Source of the DNA: Acanthaster planci | Lineage: Eukaryota > Echinodermata > Asteroidea > Valvatida > Acanthasteridae | DNA length: 60,000 bases | Reading direction: 5' to 3' | NCBI RefSeq assembly: GCF_001949145.1 | Contig: NW_019091573.1 | Coordinates: forward strand, 183,450-243,449 | Shown here: positions 9,271 through 20,100 of the stretch, in pieces | Layout: every line of letters starts with the position of its first letter | Position numbering within the stretch: the first letter of the stretch is position 1 | The notes under the pieces: model-generated | The model's input: only the letters and a program-made list of their open reading frames with translations | The model's database searches: none | Told to the model about the DNA's origin: nothing | Position numbers and translations under genes: made by a program

Positions 9271-12214
9271 TTAACAACAAAAAGCAATACAAGGTTACAT
9301 TTTTAATTTCTGTTTTCTTGGCCTTTGAATTTGTTTTGCCATCGCAACCCTTATGCTATTACTGCTGGCATGCATGGAGTGCCACATTGACAGTAGAAAA
9401 GAAAGGAAGAATCAAGGGCAGAAGTCTTGTTGATTCAAGGGATGTCGAACGGAACAACGATTAGTTGCTGTAAGTGAGTGAAGAGATTACATTTTGGATG
9501 CTGGCGTATACATCAGAATGCCCTTAGACGACCATGAATACCATGAAAACAGATAAGAACCAAGCAAAATAGCATCGTACTGAAATTCATATGAACACGC
9601 ATTTACCGATAGTGTTTAGTTTCTTTTATGTGTTAAAGAGCTGGCATTAATTACATGATATTAATTTGGAAGTAACGTGTTTTTCGTTTTAGTTTTTCTC
9701 TTTGATGTTTAGGACTGAATGAAGCAAACCTCGACAAAGCAAAAAGAAAACGTAGGAACCCCGACAAGTTAGCACAACTGTCCTCAACTTTCTTTGTTGT
9801 CGTTTTTGCTTTGTTGTGGTTTTTGTTGTTTTGTATTTTGATTGGGTTTGGGTGTTTTGTTTTCTTTGTTTTATATTTGGTTTTTAAATGTTTTGCACAT
9901 TTTCTGCATGAGTAATTTCCTTTCCTTTTCGTTTCTTGTCTTTATCCTAATCTTCTTGATAACCGTTCAAGTAATCGACTTAAACAGTTGTTTTAACGTC
10001 GTTTTTTTACCGTCATTTTACTGGCCTTTTATCGTCGCTTATTCATATAGACAGTATTTAGAGTGAACCAAACAAAAATGAAACAGTAGAGTTGGGTTCT
10101 ATTACAAATTAATTCTATTTTTGGCATGGATATTAATTGCCTTGTTTTTAATTTCTTTCCCGTTAAATCACCAGGGACTAAATGCCTGAAGCTTGTTATT
10201 ATCAAGTGAATGAACTTAAGATGACCACCGACTAAAGTGCAAATGTTTTTTGCATTTTTAGTGTTTCCACATTCTTGCAACTTGTTCCTTGATTCTATCT
10301 TAGGTACAAATGTAGTCTAGGTTCCATATACCGTTGGGAGGAGTATATCTTTGACATTTCTTCAAAAAGATATCGTTTCATTTTCCATAAGGTGATGGAT
10401 GGTATGTACTGATGGAGGTTTTGTAAATTAAGCTCAAGAATCTTAAATTTGGACAAATCGCTTTTGACAAAAAATCTGAATTTTTTCAGAAGATGCTTAT
10501 CGTTTGTGCTGTTTTTCTCTTCATTTGTCCAAGGATTTTTTTTCCGAAGAAAGAAGACTGTCAAAGACTAAGCATCTATACTTTTCCATCTTCTTTTGAT
10601 TATTGGAGCATATGGAGTCTGCGTTTGAGAATTTCGTTACATAAAAGTTAGATCACTTTATTCGCTTGGAAGTTTATTTTTCCCATAAAATGTGCACCAA
10701 AAGATGATATTATGAGCTATTAAATATCATCAATAAGAATCTTTTGTAATGTGGCAAAAGTAACGGAGCTAATTTTTAAAATGTAACAGGCATGATGGTC
10801 CCTGAATATATTTTGTTTTTGTTTTTTGTGTGAATAGATTTTTGAAAACTTTCCACCACCGTCACCAAGTTTTGGTGTTATTTTATGTTTTGTATTTAAA
10901 GAGCCCATTGACGGGTAGTTGGTTTTCCTGATACATTTCGACTGAAAACTTATCTTAATTAACAGTATATAGAAATGTAGTTGGTGTAATAAGTATAAGC
11001 AATTTTAGATGGGAACAATGTAACCCAGATGGAACTTAGGCCTAAGCATGCACAGCAAATTACTATAAGATATCCAAGGATTTATATTAATGTTGAATTT
11101 GACTTAAGCAAAAGTCCTCAAAACTCCATTCACTCTGACACAGTCACCTAACACCAACACTGACTGCCATACTCACTATTCCACCACCCACCAGGGACAG
11201 GAGCACTAAATTAGCTTAAGGCAAATGAAACATTCATGTTCAAATTAGTAAATGTGTAAAATAAGTGACGAACTACATCCACTGAGTTTTAGCGTTCTTG
11301 CCACCTCAATGTAATGTGTACGCCTACTTTGTAGTATACTACAATATAAGCGTGGAAATTTGAATACGTGTACTAGACAGTAAACTTCGAAGTAATTTAC
11401 CACAACACATTTGCATTAAGATCTACCTGGCTTCTTCAGTTGACCCAGCTGCCCGTTCTCCTTTTTGTCGTTGCAGCTAAAAAGTATTTAAATGTTTTCA
11501 AGCATGGGTGTAGCCGTTTTGGGGGAGGCCCTTGGGGAAGGGAAAACGATAAACAATGGAAGGGGTCTCTTTTGATATTTTTTCAAGCAAATTGGTGATT
11601 TTTATTCCGTTGATTTTTTTCATTTTCCTTTTCTTCGACCTTTTTGTTGGGGGGAGCAGGGATAGGTGGGACAAGCGACCCTTCTCCCCTTGCGACGCCC
11701 AAGTTATGTTATTTGTGATTAATTTGAAGGCAATGGTTATAGCGTATGACCAATCTGAATCACAATGGAGATAAAGAAATCAATGGCGGATTGATTCTTG
11801 ACAATTTGCACGTCCTGCACGCGTAAGTTTTTCCTAGGAGGGTTACGGGGTGATTATAATAAAAATGGGCGTATATGAACCGTCGCACATGGATTTTTCG
11901 CAGGAAGGTTGGGGGCAATTATAAAATTTATTGTGTAACCGGGGCGAGGGGGAAAGGGGCACAGGCCGAATTTTAACCGACTAATCAACCCCACTCGTCG
12001 CACAACCGAACAATACCACATTAACTAGGAGTCCGGTGGGAAATTAAATTATGTTCATAGGTGTTCATTCACAGGAGACAAGAAGATGTTCAAAATGAAA
12101 TACAATTGATTTATAACTGTAATACATACAAGAGTAAGTTCAAGGTATGGTTCCAATTTTGGTTTAGATATGGAGGAACGAATCAAAAATGACAAAGTGG
12201 TTAAAGTATGAAGT
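9271..12214. other. AT-rich stretch without a recognised gene
   Basis: Includes a strongly T/G-rich plus strand at about 9785-9900. Several short minus-strand open frames (10029-10908) are rich in Lys, Phe and Ile and have no recognisable family. TACATGTA, common elsewhere in the window, is absent. I cannot assign a function. Confidence 0.5.
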
Positions 12215-12365
12215 TGTTTAAATAAACTGATAAATGAACAAACAATGAAAGAGTTAATTAACAAATCTATAAATGAATCTGTAACGAAAGAGGGAATGAA
12301 GCTATAATTGAACAATCAAATGCGTCTGTAATTGGAGGGATAAATTGATCTATAAATAAACGACA
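12215..12365. repeat. Degenerate A-rich simple repeat
   Basis: Loose repetition of AAATGAA, AACAAA and AATCTATAAATG-like words without a fixed unit. It produces a Ser/Phe/Ile-rich minus-strand frame that is only a shadow. Confidence 0.5.
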
Positions 12366-13083
12366 GTCAAAAGGAATAAACTGAACTGTATAACTACGCC
12401 AGATCTGAAATGACAAAAAAGAAAATCCTACTGATAAATGCTAACGAAGTAATATTTGTCTCACACTCATTTAATAGAAAAACTTTCATACTATTGGCAT
12501 ACAAATACATGTACTCATTAAATCAGAGGAATTAAAGAAAAGGAAAGGATCGTCTGCATCTCAACAAGCAATATATCGGCTCGAAGGCCTCACGGCAACA
12601 GTGAGATAAATTCAAAGTACAAGTTGCCGAGTGAAAAAGAAAATAATTATCGTGGAGTTGGCATCAGCAGAGATCACAATGTGTGTGTTGCTGCAAGCAG
12701 GGAGGATTTGAAAATCAACTGACATTAGCGATCTGGCCGGCCAATCAGAAACTTCCGATTGCCCAATGAAATTATAACGATGTGCAGCATCAAGGCGGGC
12801 GAGAATCAGTTCATTTACACGCCGCACATATGTTAATGCACCTGTCTTTTGGGAAGGGCGCGTAATAGATGTTTCGCTTTCAGCTATACACAAAAGTTAA
12901 CAAAAAGTCAAGTTGGCCACAAAAAGGCGCTAGAAAGGAAGACATGGCATGGGAAATCAAGCAGTCGGTAAGAAAGGCGTTACGGAACGTTGGTTAGCTA
13001 GGAAAACAAGACATTATTTGCTGGGACCTGTCGGATGGGGAGGACAAACTTTTAAGGATAACACACAACAAAATCGCTCTCTC
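12366..13083. other. No recognised gene; CCAAT-containing GC-richer patch
   Basis: At 12735-12790 the sequence becomes GC-richer and carries GGCCAATCAG and GCCCAATG, two CCAAT-type motifs close together. Without a following exon I would not call a promoter. A 93-codon minus-strand frame (12612-12893) covers it but matches nothing I know. Confidence 0.35.
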
Positions 13084-13150
13084 GGCCAGTTGCAGGGCAG
13101 CTCAGAAGAGCGCTTGACTTGTAATTGTTAAGGCAAGGGTTCGAGTCCAC
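13084..13150 (+). repeat. tRNA-like fragment, probably a SINE remnant
   Basis: The segment has an A-box-like GGCAGCTCAG..AGAGCG and a good B box, GGTTCGAGTCC (13138-13148), at tRNA spacing. The D loop lacks the usual GG bases and the anticodon loop would have 8 nt (TTGTAATT), so this is not a working tRNA gene. A degraded tRNA-derived SINE head or tRNA pseudogene is the best reading. Confidence 0.5.
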
Positions 13151-14463
13151 ATGTATGCAGTTATTATTTTTTTTCTGGGGGATTAGTTGGTAAGATTTTT
13201 TTTTTGTAATAGGAAAGTAAATCCCGTAATTTACCTTCTAACTCAAGTTTCTACGTGTCCACTAAATTGATCGAGCTTGCAGTTAATCACGCTCATATAT
13301 GATAATTGCCCTGACCCTCCTAGGAAAAAAATACGCGTCCTGCACTGAGCTGCTTTGAAGCGGTCGTAAACTAGTATTGGATGGGTGAGAGGCTGTTTCT
13401 GCAATCCAGAGCGCGTCCTACGTTTGAACATAATTTAAATTCAAGTTTAATCCATCTTTATTTGGAAGGTCGGGGCTCATTTTAATCAGTTATTGAATTA
13501 TCTTTCGGGAAAAAAAACTGAAGCTGCAATTTGCCCATACAAGAAATTTGCCGTAACTCATACACAGCGCCCTCCCTATCAATTATGCAAATAGGGAGAC
13601 GCTTTCGATCGCTAAGGCCGGCTGGTGCCTAGACGTCACAATTTGGGATTACTAATAAATCTGAGGCATTGTACCTGAGTACCAGAAGATCGGCGGTTGA
13701 TAACATTACTTTCACTCACGGGAAAAATTGCTGAGGGCACCTGTAAAATGAATTGAATGCACCTGTTAGAAAAACACCCAAAAAGTGATCAGAAGGTGCG
13801 AAAACCCGTTATTTTTATGGATTCGATGCCTGTTACTGCACTTCACGCTCAGGTAAGCGTATTTTGTCTTTAAATTCAACTAAAAGGCAAAAAGTCAATG
13901 AAAGTGTAACTTTTGGCCTTCGCTCGTGCGTCGTATTTAGTGATAACAGTGATATTATCAAGGCAGTTTACATTGCATGCCTTGTCATTATGAATGACGT
14001 TACATGTAAGCGGCAGATGACCAGGTTTCAATTGTCAGTGAAGCAAACGTGATATTTTCAATCGATCATTTATTAAACAGTAAACATAACTTTTAAATTT
14101 GTTTTTATACAAGTAGTCAGAAGTGTGGAGGGAGTGGCCAAAAATGAAGGATGATTCATCCTACATTGTTCATCTCTGAATGCAAAATGTTTTAATTATT
14201 CAGAAGTTGATGTTTCTACTGGAGTGGAGGTGATCTTCATGTGCCAGGCTCAAGATATTTCAACATAGGCCTATACCGGTAATTTATTTTTGTAATTTAC
14301 TTCTTTCTCACATTTCCTTTTTCAAAATAACGCAAATAAACAAGTATTATAATCATGTTGACTGTAGTAAAAAGGGAAAGCATATAAAATCCAGTATCCC
14401 TGAGAACCCTTTTTGAACTCCGAAAATGACAAGTCATTGCAAAGTCAATATAATTTCTAGACA
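13151..14463. other. No recognised gene
   Basis: Unique-looking DNA with poly-T tracts near 13165 and 13195 and an octamer ATGCAAAT near 13585. No exon with good splice sites was found. Confidence 0.45.
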
Positions 14464-14840
14464 GAGTTCCATATACGGACGGTGGTACATGTACATGTAA
14501 TTACATGTATTCCCTTTAGTGACCAATCAGCCATTAGAAAGTAAAAACATGTCCAGAAAAAGTTTGATATAGGATGGAAAATACCAAGTCGTTTTCTTAG
14601 AAACAGAGGTGTGAAAAATCAGCTTTTTAGCTGATATTTTTTTCTGCACCTGCGGTGTACAAACGTATGGGGACTTCTTACATTTCAGCTTTTTGCTAGC
14701 TATTCTCAGCTTTAATTTTTAAAGGCCACTCACACCCCTGTAGAAAACACTTATAATGTTTCCAAGGGTTTATGCACAGGGTGTCAAGTGGCATCTGCAT
14801 ATGGAACTCTTTCTTAATTTCTTACCGAGAAACAAAAGTG
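14463..14840 (+). repeat. Dispersed repeat R2, copy interrupted by a hAT-like element
   Basis: Collinear with 6066-6292 apart from a TACATGTA expansion near 14486 and a 137-base insertion at 14604-14740. After the insertion the match resumes with TAGAAAACACTTATAATG. Confidence 0.75.
14604..14740. mobile_element. Small non-autonomous hAT-like element (137 bases)
   Basis: The ends form short inverted repeats: CAGAGGTGTGA on the left and TCACACCCCTG on the right. Flanks read CTTAGAAA on the left and TAGAAAAC on the right, consistent with a decayed 8-base target duplication of TAGAAAAC. The related R2 copies at 6066 and 15188 lack the segment. CAGNGGTG-type ends and 8-base duplications are typical of hAT transposons. 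The body has repeated CAGCTTTT/TAGCTGA words and no coding capacity, so it would need a transposase from elsewhere. Confidence 0.72.
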
Positions 14841-14861
14841 TGTGAGAAAGTATATTATTAA

Positions 14862-15187
14862 GGTTTGCTCTTTTGATGTGAGGGCTGTGGTTTTCCTATA
14901 AGTGGGTGCTAAAACTATACAGTAGTTGGCCATCAGTGCAAAAGTAAAAGAATGATTCAAAGGGTGTTAAAAATCCCATGCAGGGTGTTAAAAAGCCCAT
15001 GCAGGTATCCCAACACTAGATAAGTTACTAAATACTAAATTAAAATACAATCTTATTTAAAATCAATGAGACAAATGTCCACTTTGATCAAATTGGAGGT
15101 GAGACTAAAAACCAACCAAAAGGTGGTATTTCTGCATACAGTACTTTGGCTGCCTATACAAGTTGTGAGCAAAATGAGAGTAGTCTA
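14862..15187 (+). repeat. Dispersed repeat R1, plus-strand copy
   Basis: Collinear with 29098-29410 over about 300 bases (GTGGTTTTCC, GTTGGCCATCAGTGCAAAAG, AAATCAATGAGACAAATGTC, TTTGGCTGCC). This copy has an internal duplication of AAAAATCCCATGCAGGGTG around 14970-15005. It ends where an R2 copy begins at 15188. Confidence 0.85.
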
Positions 15188-15372
15188 TTGGTAAGAGTTC
15201 CATGTACAGACATCACTAATTTTCCTTGCAGTGGTTTACAAGCCTTCAGAAAGTGATAACATGGCCTAAAAAGTCCAATTTTGAAGCATTTTACTCAGAA
15301 AACAATTCATAACTTTGTGTGCAGCGTGTCAAGTGAATGTGATATTTGTGTATTAATTACGTAAAATAGTTT
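15188..15372 (+). repeat. Dispersed repeat R2, divergent copy next to R1
   Basis: Begins AGAGTTCCATGTACAGAC directly after the R1 copy and shows the same order of blocks (CAGAAAGTGATAACATGGCC, CAGAAAACAATTCATA, GTGTCAAGTG). It lacks the hAT-like insertion. Confidence 0.6.
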
Positions 15373-16323
15373 TTTTGACACCCATTGCCTTTGTACATGT
15401 ACACTGTCAGGAGGGTGCCATCTCAAGATTGCCTTCTTTCCTCTATCATGTCTATATCGAGTGCAAAATCATGATCCTCCTTTATTTTTTAACCGTGACT
15501 GTAGTGATAGTCGTTCACTACCAACTGTTTTAAAATATAAATCTTTGACAGAATCGTCTCAGAGATCGTTAAACTGTAAACGTGTAACAGAGATCAACTG
15601 TGCCACTTGTTGATCAAACAGCCCAAAAACTTCAAGTGCATTACATGTAAAAACATGTACATGTATGTATAGCAGTTGGATATTTTGCCATCATCCAGTT
15701 ACACATTATATTGTTCTGAACAGTCGACATTGAACTGTCAGATCATATGATGGCAAAATTTTCCCCATTGGAGTGAATCAACACGAGTGCGTGGGTAGCC
15801 CATAAACCATACTTGCGTTTGCCCGGTTATTCCTGTTAACATAAGTAGGATGTGTGCGCATTACATTCGGGTGCAGGAGTGTACCCCCCCCTCCAGCGAG
15901 AGTATACATGTACTTTTGCTGACCCGTGGGTCGTACATGTACTCAGTGCTGAGTGCTCAGGAGTACGTTTTAACGTACCCAAGTGAGTCAAGAGCGTGTG
16001 ATAATCCATGGATTCCCAGAGAAGCTGCCTGCCATTTTTTTCTCCTACACCTGTACATGTTCCCTTATGTGACTTGTGACTTGTGAATTTTTGTCAAAGG
16101 CGAAAAATTCTGACGTTGCACGGCCTGAATGCTGTTCCATGACCTTGACTTCCTAATTACAGTGTATATGAACCTGATAAAATTTCCCAGCTTGTAAAAT
16201 GTCTAAGTCGGTCAAAACTCTATATGTTCAGTTGCCGTGCTCATTAAAAAAAAAAAAAGAAGCATATTTGTACTACAGTAGTTCACGGCTAAATATCCAC
16301 TGCCTTATATGGTCAAGGCATAA

Positions 16324-16404
16324 CGTACATGTACATGTTGATACATACATGTACATGTATCGACAGTGTATACATGTATGTATGTATATATGTACATTTA
16401 TGTA
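16324..16404. repeat. ACATGT/ATGTAT array
   Basis: TACATGTACATGT runs pass into a TATGTATGTATATATG simple repeat. Confidence 0.85.
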
Positions 16405-17118
16405 TCAAGAACATCACCCTTAATAGTTTAATGTGTCAAGGCCCCCCCTTCCAGATTTCCAATTTTCAGTTTTAACTATTTTCCCCAAACTCGTGGACCT
16501 CATAGATTTATACCACTGCATATGAAACTGTCATACAATGTTATATTGACTCAAGACTCACTGACAGTAGATGCTGCTGCTGTGTCAGATTAAAGCTGTT
16601 GAACCTGGCAAGCTGGATGGATTGTGGTCACTGGTAACCACAAGCTCACGGTTGAGTCTCATCCTAGCAAGCTTGCGATTTTTTTTTCTCTGGAAAGATC
16701 TCAAGAGCTTTGATATCTTGATACCATAAAAGCCAGAAACTAGGAAATTGAAAAAACTATCCATATATTTATGTTTTTGTTCAGAATGTGCAAGGCATTT
16801 TGAAATGCGTTTTTAAGCCATTCTCTGGGGTACATTGTGTGTGGAATAATTTTTAAAAGAGGACAGTTTCACTGAAAAGTAAAAATTGGCTGCATTGTTA
16901 CTGACCTCATTATTGAAAAAAAAATTGAAAGTAAAATAATAAGTGGTATGTACATGTAATGCCTCGTCTACTTGAATGAAAAGGTTGTGCTGCGTATGAT
17001 GTGCATACATGTAGATCTGTATCAGTTGTGACGATCAGTGAAGTTTGCTTATATACAGTTCAGTTGTTTTGGTTTCTAATTTTGTTTGTACAATACCAAG
17101 AGCTGTTGGAGGTGACAC

Positions 17119-17185
17119 CTACATGTACATGTACATGTAGTAGGAGTTACATGTATATGGTATGTACATGTACATGTACGTGTAC
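17119..17185. repeat. ACATGT array
   Basis: Two (TACATG)n runs separated by AGTAGGAGT and TATGGTATG. The same repeat type as the left-end arrays. Confidence 0.85.
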
Positions 17186-20100
17186 TGTTTGTCTTGGTTT
17201 ATTGAGAAGGTTTACTCCCACATTTTACCCAATAACAAGACTACTCAAAATGTTCAGACAGTTGGAAAGCTAGCTCTGATGTAGGCCCATGACTGCATAA
17301 TTGCTAGGCCCCAAATTTTGCTATTTACTGTGAAAATCAACCAGATTCACAATGGGTGACAAAAGTTGGGACTTTGCAACTACATGTACATGTGCATATG
17401 CTTCACCTTTTGAGAAAACGGGCAGGGGAGCTTATATTCCAGCTTTGATGCCAAAAATGCTATACACGGTATCACAGGATGAAAAAGGAAGAGATGCAAT
17501 GTATGCCTATGTACTTAACTGTAGTGTGCATTTGGAAAAAAGTAGCGTACATGATCTGAGTGTAGAATGTGCATGGATGGTTGCCAAGTTTATGGTTAGT
17601 GCTTGTTATTGCTCATGCTGAGGTCTGCATGTCCATTATTGCTGGATCGTCTAGCTCGGCCAGCCGTCACTTTGGGCAGTACAGGAAGGAAACTACAATT
17701 GTGGACCTTGAAAGGAAGTCAGAAGGAGGGACAATGAAATCAAATGTTCATACAGTGTACACTCTTTGCTGAGTGTCATATGGATGTAGTAATTTAAACA
17801 GTCTGGAACACCCCTCGTGGAATTTAGACTGAGATCAAGAAATACATGTACTCCTGCCAAATTGTGTCAAAGAACTTTAATACACACAAGCCTGCTTGGG
17901 CATTGTGGAACATTTCCTGCTTGAATAGTGTAATGGACGTCAATAGCAGGGCAGGGCATTATAATTTAAACAATTGTGGAACTTTTTACTTCTCCAGAGG
18001 TGCATTGCTTCAAATAAGTACTCTTTAGTCAGTACATTAAAACTTTGAAAGTAAGAGAAAAAAGCCTGAAAAGAAAAAAACAAACAATGTAACCATCTCA
18101 TGCAAGTTGGTCATCTACATATACATGCACTTATTACAACATACATGTACAAGTGTAGTACTGCACATGTACATTGTACATTGTAGAAAAGGGGTTATTC
18201 AATGTAAATTGTAATATTGTGTACATGTATTGGGAACTGTTTCTTACAAATTGTTCAGCAAGCAAACCTTTTTTTCGCCATTTGAACAGAAAGGTAATTT
18301 TATGAATTAGGGGTCTGATTTGTTTTAATGTCTCTGTCAAATCTGATGATTATGTACGTGTATTAAAGTTCTGAACACATTCGCTAATATATTTATTTAA
18401 GAATGTTGAATTAATGCAGATTACCTGCCCAAACAAATAGAGATAATTTGAAATCAATTTCAGTGATACAAATCCCCATGTCAAATTACACAGGTCAGGT
18501 GTAACAGAGACACAAAAACATCGCACTTTTCGACCCTGAATTTATAGAATGACTCAGAAACCCCCAAGAGAACATTGTCTACCCAGAATGACATCATAGC
18601 AATAGTGCCCTTAGTTATCCAGGAAAGAATGGGCAATTTTACACATATAAGATGGGCACTTTCCAATAAATTAACCAAAAAAGGTTTTAAGAGGCCAATT
18701 TAATAAAAGAAGTTAATACAACATTGCAGAGAACAATAATGGTAACTAGAGCTGCTTCTCTTCTCTAGAGCTGTTTTTGTTTTTCAGAGTGACATTGAGC
18801 TAACAAAACTTGTCTGCTTATTGACTTCATGACACTAGACCCCGGTCCATCCTTGCCTTTTTACCTTTTGCAATGTTTGTAGAGAAATCTTCTGCTTTTG
18901 CATGCACATTTCAGAGAGTCCCTTCACAGACTTTGCTGGTGTTTTTAACATGTACATAACAAGCTGCTTCATCAAGTCAAAGGAAACACTGTGGTTGGGG
19001 CAGTTTTTTTTCCAAAATCTTGTTTAATGTGTTAATGGAGGTCCGTGAGTATCAGCCTATTTTAAGGTGTGCCTCTAATTCAAACAATTTGCAGCCAGTT
19101 CGCTTGATCAAATATTTTTTTAGCATAGGAAACTGACTTAGGGAGATTTGCTTTTTTTCTCCCTTTGAGAATTGGAAAATGGAAAAGATTGTAGAAACTT
19201 GGGTCTTGACATATGGAGAGCATTAGTCAGGAACTTTGTGTGCTTCATACATGTATGCATGACATTGCCAAATGGTAGAGACTAAAAATGGACAATGCAA
19301 CCTTTTCATTGATGAATACATTTACAGATCCCACCCTTGTTTACTTGTACATGTTGCCCCATATGCTAATTTTGAAATTATACCCTAGCTTTAAATGTCA
19401 GGCAAAACATGAACTCTTGATTGAATTGGAAGAGAAATTACATGTACATGTACTTGTTTTGCCCAGTTGGAATTTCTCATATAAATGTTAGTGAGTTGCA
19501 CTAAGACATGTAAGATGAACTATAACTTCACAAGTCAGTGCTGCAAGAATGTTTGTTCACCACATGATCACATTATAAATAACAGACTGATGGTGAACAA
19601 TGCCAAAGGAATGCCTCCGGCTGTCATCAGCAAGGTTACAAACCTACAGGTTATAAGCCTGACTTGGAACCGGATTACCGGTACCTGTGATTGGCTCGCG
19701 GGGAATTCATGTGAGGTATGTTCTTTCAGACTTCAACACTGTTCTTTCCTGCCAAAATGAGGTGGAGTCCAGGAAATGGCTGTCGTCATGTCATGGGGGA
19801 ATTTGTGACAGACTGAGGACTTTTTCAAGAGGGAAATGAATGTTGAAATCAGTGATGTCATCTATGAAAACCCCGATGACACTTTCCTACATGTACTGTT
19901 GCCCCGGGTAACGCACAGTCAATAAATGAACTCTGGGTGCTTGCTTACCTGGCTCAAAAGAACAAAGAACTGTCAACTTGTAAACTGTAAAAAAAATCCT
20001 TTTCTTTCTGACAGCCTTTTAGAATTGTAAGAACATGAGTGCTGTGTCCACTGCAGAGGGAGTCACTGTGGAGATTTTCACATATGGAAAACAGTCTCAA

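Noticed and set aside
10029-10908. Three successive minus-strand open frames in AT-rich DNA, possibly a decayed gene
   Set aside because: No shared family, no splice sites linking them, and composition expected of chance frames in AT-rich sequence.
13084-13150. Functional tRNA gene with a TGT-like anticodon
   Set aside because: The D loop is too short and the anticodon loop has the wrong size, so I call it a tRNA-derived remnant.
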